From assembly GCF_039541855.1 (NCBI RefSeq), contig NZ_BAABHA010000001.1, positions 496,001-560,000 on the forward strand: 64,000 nt of DNA, given 5' to 3'. Numbering within the stretch: the stretch's first letter is position 1; each line of letters begins with the position of its first letter. Position numbers and translations under genes: made by a program. The notes beneath the pieces are model-generated. The model was not told the DNA's origin. It saw only the letters and a program-made list of their open reading frames with translations, and did not search any database. Source of the stretch: Solirubrum koreensis (GTDB lineage: Bacteria > Bacteroidota > Bacteroidia > Cytophagales > Hymenobacteraceae). This document shows, in pieces, positions 23,870 to 31,617 of this stretch.

Positions 23870-24691
23870 TTAGTGCCCGGGGTTGCGCTGAGCCGTGGCC
23901 GGCCGGGGGCCGCTGTCGTTCAAGGTCCAGTCGAAAGGCAGGTACACCACTTCGGCCGTTTCGGCAATGGGCGTGGTGGAGTAGCGGTTCAGGAAAGCCA
24001 CCAGCGCGGCTTTCTGCCCAAACGCCGTAGCATGCCAGTCGAACAAGCTCGATACCTGTACCTGGGTGTTCGTGAGCCGGTTGCGCAGCGGATCGTTTAC
24101 AAAGCGTTGCGTTTGCTGCGCAAGCTGCTGGTCCAGCACAGCGCCGTCGAAGGCCGTGGGCAGCAGGGCCGGACCGGAGTGCGCGCCGCGGTTTAGGGCG
24201 AAATGCAGACGCGGGTCGTTAGGCAATAGCTTAGGCAGGATGTCGCGCTCCAGCTGGTTTAAGGAGTACGTTTGGGTGCCTACCACCACTTCGGGTGCAT
24301 CCCATACCGACAGCTTGCCGCCGATGGTTTTAACGCGCACCTCGCTGAGGCGTTCCACGGGGTAGTATTGCAGCGTGAGGTATACGCTGGTGGCGTTGTA
24401 CACATTCAGCCAGTAGGCGGCTTGCTCGGCGCGCGGCCAAGTGGCTTGCGGCGGCATGCGCTTGATTTGCTGCAGGTAGCTCAGCAGGGCGTCTTCGTCG
24501 TCGAGCAGGCCCTGGTAATTCAGCGTCCCATCGGTGCGCACGTGGCGAGCCAGCAGCTCACTCCAGGCGGCGTGCAACGACGGGGCATTGACTGTAGTGC
24601 CCGCCGTGGCGGGTTGGCTACGCGTCAGAAGCCCAAGGGTAAAAGCCAGAAATAGGGAAACAGCAAGTATGCGTGCGTGCATTCGGTGCAT
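23870..24691 (-). CDS. DUF547 domain protein lacking the usual cysteines
   Basis: This 273-residue exported protein has a signal anchor in residues 1-25. It matches DUF547: LLSYLQQIKRMPPQATWPRAEQAAYWLNVYNATSVYLTLQYYPV, then VWDAPEVVVGTQTYSLNQLERDILPKLLPNDPRLHFALNRGAHSGPALL. In most family members the segment reads as ALxCGxxSCPxL; here the two Cys positions are Arg and Gly (ALNRGAHSGPALL). If those cysteines are functional in the family, this copy is likely altered or inactive. The start at 24691 (MHRMHARIL) begins the signal. Confidence 0.85.
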   Translation of the reverse strand: MHRMHARILAVSLFLAFTLGLLTRSQPATAGTTVNAPSLHAAWSELLARHVRTDGTLNYQGLLDDEDALLSYLQQIKRMPPQATWPRAEQAAYWLNVYNATSVYLTLQYYPVERLSEVRVKTIGGKLSVWDAPEVVVGTQTYSLNQLERDILPKLLPNDPRLHFALNRGAHSGPALLPTAFDGAVLDQQLAQQTQRFVNDPLRNRLTNTQVQVSSLFDWHATAFGQKAALVAFLNRYSTTPIAETAEVVYLPFDWTLNDSGPRPATAQRNPGH

Positions 24692-24880
24692 GGTGGGGCT
24701 AATAGGGCAGGGCGCCAACCGAAGTCCGAAACGTACAAGGGCCGGAGGGCAGCCGGCCTAGTGTTTTTTGTATATCGAATTGGCTTAGCAAAGCTAGGCG
24801 GCTTGCAGCATAATACCAAGTAAATTGGACTGTCGACCGCCGTAAACTTCCAAGTAAAATGCTCTGCAGTAGATAGCCAC

Positions 24881-25348
24881 CTATAAAAAGGGCTGGCAGG
24901 GCCACCGCCGTAAATTGAACTCTTGAACGATGGTATCCAACAGCGCGGCCCGTACCACCAGCACCACATTTTCGGGTTGGTAAGCGGCCTTACTCAGCAC
25001 CCGGCCTAACGCCGGAGCCAGTCCCAGGCCGCGTAGTTCCAGCGGGCCTATTTCATCGATCAGCAGCCACCGGGTGGCCGGATGGGAGGCCGCACCAAGC
25101 AAGGTTTCGTTGGCCCAGGCAAAACCAGCGGCCGAGAAGCGGTGCGGGCCTACGCACTGGGCCTGCCAGTTGCCGGGGCGAGCAGCGGTGGGCCAGCGCA
25201 AGCCGGTGCGCACATCCTGGAACAGCCGGCCCACGCCAGGCACGGTAGGCATCAGCAGGCCTGCAACGCCCGGCTCGGTGGCTGCCCAAGCGCTTAGGCG
25301 GGTGGTTTTGCCGCTTCGGGTGGGGCCGCTGAGCAGGTGAATGATCAT
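24881..25348 (-). CDS. THEP1-like nucleoside triphosphatase
   Basis: This 155-residue P-loop ATPase has Walker A GPTRSGKTTR at residues 8-17 and a Walker B-like stretch ending LLIDEIGPLELRG, the hallmark of THEP1/NTPase_1 proteins, which hydrolyse nucleoside triphosphates. The middle part (GVAGLLMPTVPGVGRLFQDVRTG) matches the family's variable arm. It is the second gene of a pair with the membrane protein at 25367 (18-base gap). The C-terminus is short and ends in WPCQPFL. The pairing suggests membrane-linked nucleotide use, but that is inference. Confidence 0.85.
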   Translation of the reverse strand: MIIHLLSGPTRSGKTTRLSAWAATEPGVAGLLMPTVPGVGRLFQDVRTGLRWPTAARPGNWQAQCVGPHRFSAAGFAWANETLLGAASHPATRWLLIDEIGPLELRGLGLAPALGRVLSKAAYQPENVVLVVRAALLDTIVQEFNLRRWPCQPFL

Positions 25349-25366
25349 GATGCAGGAACTAGCGGC

Positions 25367-26434
25367 TCAGGCGCTTTGCCGCACCGGCTGCACAAACACG
25401 TTTACGGCCAAGGCGCGGCCAAACCAGCGCCAGCGCCGCCAGCCGCGGTGCCCCGCCGTTATGCGCCAGCACTGCGCTACCAAGCGGCGGGTGGTGGGCA
25501 ACAAGCGTAGCGTGGCGGCTAAATCGGAGGCCCAGCGGCCGCGGGGGCGGCTAAGCCAGCGCCGCAGCACGCGCAACAACAGCGGCGCCACCAGCAAGGC
25601 CCAGCCGCCGTAAATAACTGCTGAGCGCAGCAGCAGCCCAATGAGCTTCGACTGATTGAGGCCCACGACGGGTGCCCAGCCCAGCGCGGCGGCCAGCCAC
25701 AAAGCGGCGATGAACAGCCAGATAATCAGGAGCACGCGGCTCATACGCCAGCGCCGCGCAGGCGGCGGGGTATCCGCTTGGGCGGGCGTGTCCTCGTCGG
25801 TTTGGGGTTCATCGGGCTGCCAGAGCCAGGGGTAAAGCTGAGCCAAGTGTGGCAACTGGGCGGGTAAGCCGCCGGCCCACCAGCCCAACACTATACCCAC
25901 CAAAGCGTGCAAGGCGAGGTAGCCGCCGGCCAGCAAAAGCGCGTAATTGGGTTGCTGTGCGGCCCAGGGGCCAAGCAAGCCTTGTACAAACTGGTTGAAT
26001 GCTTCCGGTAACCCGTTGCCAAACACCAGCCATAGCATCAGAACGCGTTGCGCCGCCGATTCCAGCATGGTGAGCAACCCCAGTGCCATGCCGCGCAAAC
26101 GCGGAAACGATGTGCCCCACGACAGCCATTCCCCAATCAGCCCCTGAAACGCTACCGCCACGTAGGCCGTGGGCGGGCTTTGCGGACTGAGCATGGCTTT
26201 CAGGGCCAATACCACCAGCATGCCGCGCAACACTATGCCGGGCCGCCGGGCGTAGTGCCCCAGCAGCCGCAGCAATACCACGGCCGCACCACCTACCACC
26301 AAACCCGTTACCGGCAACTTCAGGGCGTGCAGCACGCCGCCCAGCAGGGCTTCGCTTAAGGCCCACAGGGCTACCAGGCGCGGCACGAGCAAACGCGTGG
26401 AAACAGGAACAAAGGCCGAAGCAGTCAGCGACAT
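25367..26434 (-). CDS. Polytopic membrane protein paired with THEP1 (possible ECF-transporter-like)
   Basis: This 355-residue protein has several membrane helices in two blocks. The N-terminal block (residues about 15-180) is Ala/Leu-rich with AYVAVAFQGLIGEWLSWG, reminiscent of substrate-binding (S) components of ECF transporters. A charged loop (EPQTDEDTPAQADTPPPARR) at about residues 210-235 separates it from two C-terminal helices and a basic, Arg/Trp-rich tail (HRGWRRWRWFGRALA). The gene is upstream of THEP1 on the same strand with an 18-base gap. Family and substrate are not established. Confidence 0.72.
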   Translation of the reverse strand: MSLTASAFVPVSTRLLVPRLVALWALSEALLGGVLHALKLPVTGLVVGGAAVVLLRLLGHYARRPGIVLRGMLVVLALKAMLSPQSPPTAYVAVAFQGLIGEWLSWGTSFPRLRGMALGLLTMLESAAQRVLMLWLVFGNGLPEAFNQFVQGLLGPWAAQQPNYALLLAGGYLALHALVGIVLGWWAGGLPAQLPHLAQLYPWLWQPDEPQTDEDTPAQADTPPPARRWRMSRVLLIIWLFIAALWLAAALGWAPVVGLNQSKLIGLLLRSAVIYGGWALLVAPLLLRVLRRWLSRPRGRWASDLAATLRLLPTTRRLVAQCWRITAGHRGWRRWRWFGRALAVNVFVQPVRQSA

Positions 26435-26475
26435 AGCGGTGAAAGTAAGGGCTTGCGGCTGAATTCCCGGACCAG

Positions 26476-27297
26476 CTACGCGTTGTGGTAGGTAAGCACC
26501 TGCACGGCGTCGCCGGTGCGGAGGATGCCGCTGCCCGCGCCCACCACGTTCAGGCCGAACATTACCTTGTTGCCCACTTTGCGGTACTCCGAGAGCGTGC
26601 GCAACGGCTCAGCGCTGCGCTCGGCCGTGTGCTGGTCGGTGGTGGTAACCAGGCAGCGGGCGCAGGGTTTAACGCCTTCAAAGGCGGTGTTGCCAATTTG
26701 AAAGCCATGCCAGCTGTCCTCAACGTAGGGCGTAGCGCCGCTTACCACCAGGCTCGGCCGGAAGCGGTTCATGGGCACGGGCTGCGCGAGGCGCTGGTTC
26801 AGGTCGTCGAGGGAGGCTTGGCTGATGAGCAGGAAGGGGTACGCATCGGCGAAGCTAACGAGACCGGGCACGGCCGCGCCGTCTACGGGGCGCAGGGCTA
26901 CATCGGGCATGTAGGTGAGGCGGCAGGGCTGGCCGAGGGCTTCGGTGAGCCATTGGTCTTGCTCGTTAGTGCCGCGGTAGGTAAACACCATATCATCCCA
27001 CACGGTCACGAACTGGGTACGGTCGGGCTGGGCTTCGAAGGGCACCAGCAGCGGCAGCAGGTCGGGCCGGCGGGTGTGCCGGATGATAAAGCCGTTGTGC
27101 GCCGGCTCCAGGTGCAGCAACGCCATTTCGGGCGTGGTGCGCTGCGTCATAAACTGGCTGCGGGCATCCACAATCAGCCAGCGCCGGTCGTGGCGGAAGC
27201 CACGCGGCTGAACCTCGGCCTCGGTCACCCGGAAACCGCCCAGGGACTTAACAGGGTAGAGGTAGAGGTCGGCGAGGGAGAGGGTAGCAGCAGGCAT
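26476..27297 (-). CDS. MOSC domain protein with N-terminal beta-barrel
   Basis: This 273-residue protein has the YcbX-like arrangement of an N-terminal MOSC_N beta-barrel (LSLADLYLYPVKSLGGF, VQPRGFRHDRRWLIVDARS) followed by the MOSC domain. The latter contains the molybdenum-cofactor-ligand Cys in GVKPCARCLVTTTDQ. Such proteins take part in molybdenum-cofactor-dependent reduction of N-hydroxylated bases. The start at 27297 (MPAATLSL) is supported by the position of the conserved core. It diverges from the DUF3667 gene. Confidence 0.92.
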   Translation of the reverse strand: MPAATLSLADLYLYPVKSLGGFRVTEAEVQPRGFRHDRRWLIVDARSQFMTQRTTPEMALLHLEPAHNGFIIRHTRRPDLLPLLVPFEAQPDRTQFVTVWDDMVFTYRGTNEQDQWLTEALGQPCRLTYMPDVALRPVDGAAVPGLVSFADAYPFLLISQASLDDLNQRLAQPVPMNRFRPSLVVSGATPYVEDSWHGFQIGNTAFEGVKPCARCLVTTTDQHTAERSAEPLRTLSEYRKVGNKVMFGLNVVGAGSGILRTGDAVQVLTYHNA

Positions 27298-27381
27298 AGG
27301 GCAAAATCAGGCAGCGAAGATAGCCCGCGGTGGTGGTGCCCCGGCTTTTCTTTTTTACTTACGGCTAAATCCCGCCGCGCC

Positions 27382-28185
27382 ATGAACCCCGCACCCGCGC
27401 CTGCCGCCGAAAGCCATCCAACCACCACCGAAGCCTGCGTGAACTGCGCGCAACCCCTAGCTACTGGGCCATTCTGCCCGTACTGCGGCCAGGCCCGACC
27501 GCACCGGCTTTCCGTGGGGCACCTGCTGCACGAACTGGTTCACGTGTTTACCCACGCCGACAAAAGCATCTTTGCCTACGCCCGGCAAGTGCTGCTGCAC
27601 CCCGGCCGGGTGGTGTCCGATTACTTAGCGGGCCGCCGCAAGCGCTACTTTAATCCGTTTCAGTTTTTGCTGCTGATGGCGGGTTTTGTTACCACCCTAA
27701 ACCTCGTGCTGAAGTACTACGAAGGCACGGCTGCTAGCATTCAGGCGCAGTTCCGGGGCTATTTTTCGAACGAGCAAGTAGAACGGGTAGGCCAGTATTT
27801 TGAGCATGTGGGCAAGTACTACAACCTGTGGTGGCTGCTGCTGCTGTTGCCCCTGTTTGCGCTAATAACGTGGCTGGTGTATTACAAACGGCTGAATTAC
27901 GCGGAGGCCTTTTTTGTGCAGGTGGTAACGGGAGCCGCGTTTCACCTGTGGTTTTTGGTGGCACTCTTCCCCATGCTGTGGCTTACGAACGGCAAACCCG
28001 GCACCTACTCCAGCATACTACAGAGCGTTTTGCTGCTGATTTACTTAGTGCTGGTAGGACGCCGGGGGCTGGGCCTTACCTGGGGCGGCGCGGTATGGCG
28101 AGCCGCTGCGGTGGTGGGAATAGGTATGGCGTTAAGCTGGCAGCTGAATGGGCTGTTGTTTCGGTGGTATGTGTTTTGGCGGTAG
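27382..28185 (+). CDS. DUF3667 zinc-ribbon membrane protein
   Basis: This 267-residue protein begins with a zinc ribbon, CVNCAQPLATGPFCPYCGQ (Cys19, 22, 32, 35). This is followed by the DUF3667 core RLSVGHLLHELVHVFTHADKS, LLHPGRVVSDYLAGRRKRYFNPFQFLLL, then about five membrane helices. The start at 27382 is set by the first Met after the divergent promoter region, because the reading frame is open far upstream on the opposite gene. The family is common in Bacteroidota and its function is unknown. Confidence 0.9.
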   Translation: MNPAPAPAAESHPTTTEACVNCAQPLATGPFCPYCGQARPHRLSVGHLLHELVHVFTHADKSIFAYARQVLLHPGRVVSDYLAGRRKRYFNPFQFLLLMAGFVTTLNLVLKYYEGTAASIQAQFRGYFSNEQVERVGQYFEHVGKYYNLWWLLLLLPLFALITWLVYYKRLNYAEAFFVQVVTGAAFHLWFLVALFPMLWLTNGKPGTYSSILQSVLLLIYLVLVGRRGLGLTWGGAVWRAAAVVGIGMALSWQLNGLLFRWYVFWR

Positions 28186-28236
28186 GCCGTTACGGCCATC
28201 CTTGCAGGTGCAGCATACGCGTTGTTCGGGTGCAGC

Positions 28237-29196
28237 TTAATGCAGCGGCCGCTTCTTGATTAAGCCGCCGTGGGTGTCCTTAATGCTGTGCATCAGCAGG
28301 AATGCCCGGTGGTCGATGGCCTCTACCTCGCTTTTGAGTCGGGTTACCTCCAGGCGGGTAACGGCGGTAAACACGATATCCATGTTCTGCTGCTGGTGGC
28401 CGTGGCCGCCGTACCCGCTGCGCCCCGCGTACAGGGTTACGCCGTGGCCCAGCTTTTCGGTAATCATGCTCCGAATAGCCTCGCTGTGCACCGAAATAAT
28501 AGTGACGCCGGTGTATTCCTCCAGACCATCAATCATGAAATCGACGGTTTTGGCTGCCGAGAGGTAAGCCAGAATGGAGTACAAAGCCGTTTCAACCGAC
28601 AAGAGGTAGGCGGCCACGGCAAAAATCAGCACGTTGATGAGCAGAATCACGTCGCCAACGCTCAAGGGAGTTTTGCGGCTGATGAAGACGGCCGTTATTT
28701 CGGTGCCGTCTAGTACGCCGCCGCCGCGGATGGTGAGGCCGATGCCCGCGCCCAGAAAGAAGCCGCCGAACACCGAAATCAGCAGCTTGTCCTGAGTGAG
28801 AACCGGGAAGGTAAACAGCCACAGCACCAACGCCAGGCCCAGAATGGCCAGCAAGGTTTTGATGGCCACCACGCGGTCGAGCTGCCGGTAGGCCAGCAGC
28901 ACAAATGGCGCGTTAATCACGATAATGAGAATGGACAGCGGCCAGCCCGTAACCTCCGCCACCAGCAGCGACATGCCGGTTACACCCCCGTCGATGAAGT
29001 CGTTCGGCAGCAAAAAGCCCTTCAGGCCCAGGGCCGCCGAAAAAATTCCCGCCACTATGAGGGCCGCGTTAAGCAACTGGCCGCGCAGCAGCCGCAGGGC
29101 CCCGGGCCGCGGTGGTTGGCCGGACGCACCAGACGGCATTCCGTTGGGGAGTTGCGGGCGCACTAGGTTCTGGGTGGAAGGCTGCTGGGTAGGCAT
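28237..29196 (-). CDS. YitT family membrane protein
   Basis: This 319-residue protein has an N-terminal polar, Pro/Gln-rich stretch (residues 1-33), five to six membrane helices containing LLPNDFIDGGVTGMSLLVAEVTGWPLSILIIVINAPFVLLAY, and a C-terminal soluble DUF2179-type domain (YTGVTIISVHSEAIRSMITEKLGHGVTLYAGRSGYG). The arrangement is that of the YitT/DUF161 family. Transport or sensing is suggested for the family but not shown. It overlaps no neighbour and lies convergent to the DUF3667 gene. Confidence 0.92.
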   Translation of the reverse strand: MPTQQPSTQNLVRPQLPNGMPSGASGQPPRPGALRLLRGQLLNAALIVAGIFSAALGLKGFLLPNDFIDGGVTGMSLLVAEVTGWPLSILIIVINAPFVLLAYRQLDRVVAIKTLLAILGLALVLWLFTFPVLTQDKLLISVFGGFFLGAGIGLTIRGGGVLDGTEITAVFISRKTPLSVGDVILLINVLIFAVAAYLLSVETALYSILAYLSAAKTVDFMIDGLEEYTGVTIISVHSEAIRSMITEKLGHGVTLYAGRSGYGGHGHQQQNMDIVFTAVTRLEVTRLKSEVEAIDHRAFLLMHSIKDTHGGLIKKRPLH

Positions 29197-29397
29197 GGGC
29201 GCAGGGCGATGAATGAGCTTACAAGTACGCCAAAAAGCCCCTTTGGCTGCTTTTGTCTGGTCGGGACGGTGCCAGTGGAGCGAATGGCCGCCCGCAAAGC
29301 AGCCTGAAAATCAGGGTTTGCCAGGGCCAGGGTTTTTGGGTAAATAGCCCTATTAACGCCACCATACCAAGCGGTTCCGCCGCTTATTTGCTGCTTT

Positions 29398-29781
29398 ATG
29401 TTCTCTTTTTTATCCTTTCGCGGGCGTTTGCGCCGCCGTAGCTATTTCTTTCTGAACCTGCTGGTGTCGCTGCCGCTGTATTTCCTCTCGCTCATTATTG
29501 ACGAAACGGCGCCGCCAACGGCTTTTGTGCTGCTGTTGCTGCTGTTTGTTATCAGCATCGGGCAAAGCATCAAGCGGTTTCACGACATGAACCTGAGCGG
29601 CTGGCTAACCCTGTTGCTGGTGGTGCCTATCCTGAACGTGCTCCTGAGCATCGGGCTGACGTTTGTAGACGGCAGCCACGGCCCCAACCGCTTCGGCGCC
29701 GATGCCAAAGGCCGGGCGGCGTGGGCTCCAACGCAAACGGCCGCGACCCAAAGCTGGACCGCGGCCGAAACTGCAGACTAA
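29398..29781 (+). CDS. DUF805 membrane protein
   Basis: This 127-residue protein opens with FSFLSFRGRLRRRSYFFLN, the typical DUF805 N-terminus, followed by three to four helices, with SIKRFHDMNLSGWLTLLLVVPILNVLL between them. It ends with the conserved GSHGPNRFGADAKGRA and a short Thr/Ala tail. The family is membrane-bound and of unknown function. The start is the ATG at 29398. Its stop is 10 bases from the convergent subtilase stop. Confidence 0.93.
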   Translation: MFSFLSFRGRLRRRSYFFLNLLVSLPLYFLSLIIDETAPPTAFVLLLLLFVISIGQSIKRFHDMNLSGWLTLLLVVPILNVLLSIGLTFVDGSHGPNRFGADAKGRAAWAPTQTAATQSWTAAETAD

Positions 29782-29791
29782 CGGTGGCGGC

Positions 29792-31459
29792 TTACTTGCC
29801 CGAAGCCGCGCCGCCCTTGGCACTGCCCGTTTGGGCTTGCTGGGCTAATTCCACGGCGCGGTACAGGTTTACCACGCCGCCCGTGCTGGAAAGCGTGGTG
29901 AAATCCACGGTGCCTTTGCCGCCGGGCTTGCGCACCTTGGTGCGCACCGGCTCGGCCGATTGCATGATGATGCGCTTCAGATCGGTAGCCGAAAGCTGGG
30001 GGTAGTACGATTTCAGCACCGCTGCTACGCCCGCCACCGTGGGCGCGGCCATGCTGGTGCCGCTTTCGTTGCCATACTTGCTGCCGGGCATGGTGGAGTA
30101 AATGCCCACGCCGGGCGCAAAAACGTCCACACGCTTGCCGTAGTTCGAGAAGTCGGCTACCAGGCTTTCGTTGTTGGTGCTGGCCGAAGCGCCTACCGTC
30201 AGAAAATTCGGGTGGGCCGTGGTGGTTTTACCTTTCTGGAGCACTGGCGCTGGGTAGTGGGTAACCGCGTCAATGTCGTTGGACTCGTTGCCGGCCGCGT
30301 GCACCAGCAGCACGCCTTTACTGGCGGCGTAGGCAATGGCATCGTCCACGGCCTCGCGCTGGGGCGAGTAATACTTGCCGAAGCTCATGTTGATGATGCT
30401 GGCGCCGTTATCCACCGCGTAGCGAATGGCGTTGGCCACGTCCTTGTCGCGCTCGTCGCCGTTGGGCACGGCACGCAGCGCCATAATTTGCACCGGCGAA
30501 CCAGCCACGCCCTGAATACCGAGGTTGTTCTGGCGGTCGGCGGCAATAATACCGGCTACGTGGGTACCGTGCAGGGCGTCGGGGCCGGTTACATCGGCGT
30601 TGCCGTAGTTGCGCTCCTTCACGTTATTCTCGTCGTCGCCCACGATGTTACGCGGGTTGAAATCGAGGTTCAGCGAGTAATCCAAGTGCTTTTTGGTTTC
30701 CACCGCGGCCTTCTGCATCTGGTCCACTACCGATTCCATATCGGGCTGGCCGGAGGCTTTCAGGCTGCCGTAGAGCTGCGAGGTGAGCTGCAGTAATTGG
30801 CGGTCGGTTACGGGCGGCTTGCGCAGCACGGCCGTGTCAAGACGCTGCACGCCCAGCACCTGCTTGAGCTGGCCGGTAATGCTTTGGAGCTGCTGGCTGA
30901 GCGGCCCCAGCTCTTTGTACTGCTGGGTTTCCTCGGCTACTTTCTTGTCGTAATCCTTTTTTACGCGCTGGTACAGGTCGTACTCGGCCTGCTTGGCCTT
31001 AGGTACCTGGGTGCGGGTTTTGCCTTCGTAAAGCGGCTTCAGGCGGGCTACGATGCGGGTTTCCTCGTAGGTATCCATGTCCACGTTCTTGCCGTCTTTG
31101 CCGCCCAAAAAGCTCCAGCCGTGCATGTCGTCCACGTAGCCGTTGCCGTCGTCGTCTTTGCCGTTGCCGGCAATTTCGCGGGGGTTTTTCCACAGCACGC
31201 TCTTTAAATCGGCGTGGGCGGTGTCCACGCCCGAGTCGATAACGGCCACCACTACGGCCGTGGGCACGCGGCCTTTCAGCAGCTCACTGTACGTGCGGTC
31301 GGTACTGATGCCCATCACGTTATTGGCCTTGGGGTCGAGGTGGGTCCACTGCGCAGCTGCGGGAGCAGCCGGCGCGGCGGTGCCTTGGGCGAACGATGCG
31401 GCGGGAAGTAAGAGAGCAAAACCAAGCGTGGCCAGCCACGGACGGGAGTGTAAACGCAT
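29792..31459 (-). CDS. Exported S8 family serine peptidase (subtilase)
   Basis: This 555-residue subtilisin-like protease has a signal peptide (residues 1-25). The catalytic residues are Asp75 (VAVIDSGVD), His297 (LHGTHVAG), Ser469 (SGTSMAAPTVAG) and oxyanion Asn391 (HAAGNES). Between Asp and His there is an insertion of roughly 200 residues that includes a Ca-binding-like stretch DDDGNGYVDDMHG. After the Ser motif follows a short domain ending in VELAQQAQTGSAKGG; no T9SS sorting domain is visible. It probably digests proteins outside the cell or in the periplasm. Confidence 0.94.
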   Translation of the reverse strand: MRLHSRPWLATLGFALLLPAASFAQGTAAPAAPAAAQWTHLDPKANNVMGISTDRTYSELLKGRVPTAVVVAVIDSGVDTAHADLKSVLWKNPREIAGNGKDDDGNGYVDDMHGWSFLGGKDGKNVDMDTYEETRIVARLKPLYEGKTRTQVPKAKQAEYDLYQRVKKDYDKKVAEETQQYKELGPLSQQLQSITGQLKQVLGVQRLDTAVLRKPPVTDRQLLQLTSQLYGSLKASGQPDMESVVDQMQKAAVETKKHLDYSLNLDFNPRNIVGDDENNVKERNYGNADVTGPDALHGTHVAGIIAADRQNNLGIQGVAGSPVQIMALRAVPNGDERDKDVANAIRYAVDNGASIINMSFGKYYSPQREAVDDAIAYAASKGVLLVHAAGNESNDIDAVTHYPAPVLQKGKTTTAHPNFLTVGASASTNNESLVADFSNYGKRVDVFAPGVGIYSTMPGSKYGNESGTSMAAPTVAGVAAVLKSYYPQLSATDLKRIIMQSAEPVRTKVRKPGGKGTVDFTTLSSTGGVVNLYRAVELAQQAQTGSAKGGAASGK

Positions 31460-31617
31460 GCAACGGGGCGCCAAAAAACGCGCTATTAGAAAAGATGGAG
31501 GTCGGAATATAGGCTAGGGACGGGCTTTACCGGAAACTGTTGCCCACCCAAAGGGTTTTTTACTCGCCTCCCTAAACCCATACCTTTACCTGCCTCGTTC
31601 CAATTTCGACTTTTCGA

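Noticed and set aside
24692..24880. A small reading frame between the DUF547 and THEP1 genes
   Set aside because: The composition is not protein-like; it would be Trp/Cys/Pro-rich with no start context. I treat it as intergenic.
26485..27381. N-terminal extension of the DUF3667 frame
   Set aside because: The extension runs antisense through the whole MOSC gene; the zinc ribbon start at 27382 is far more likely.
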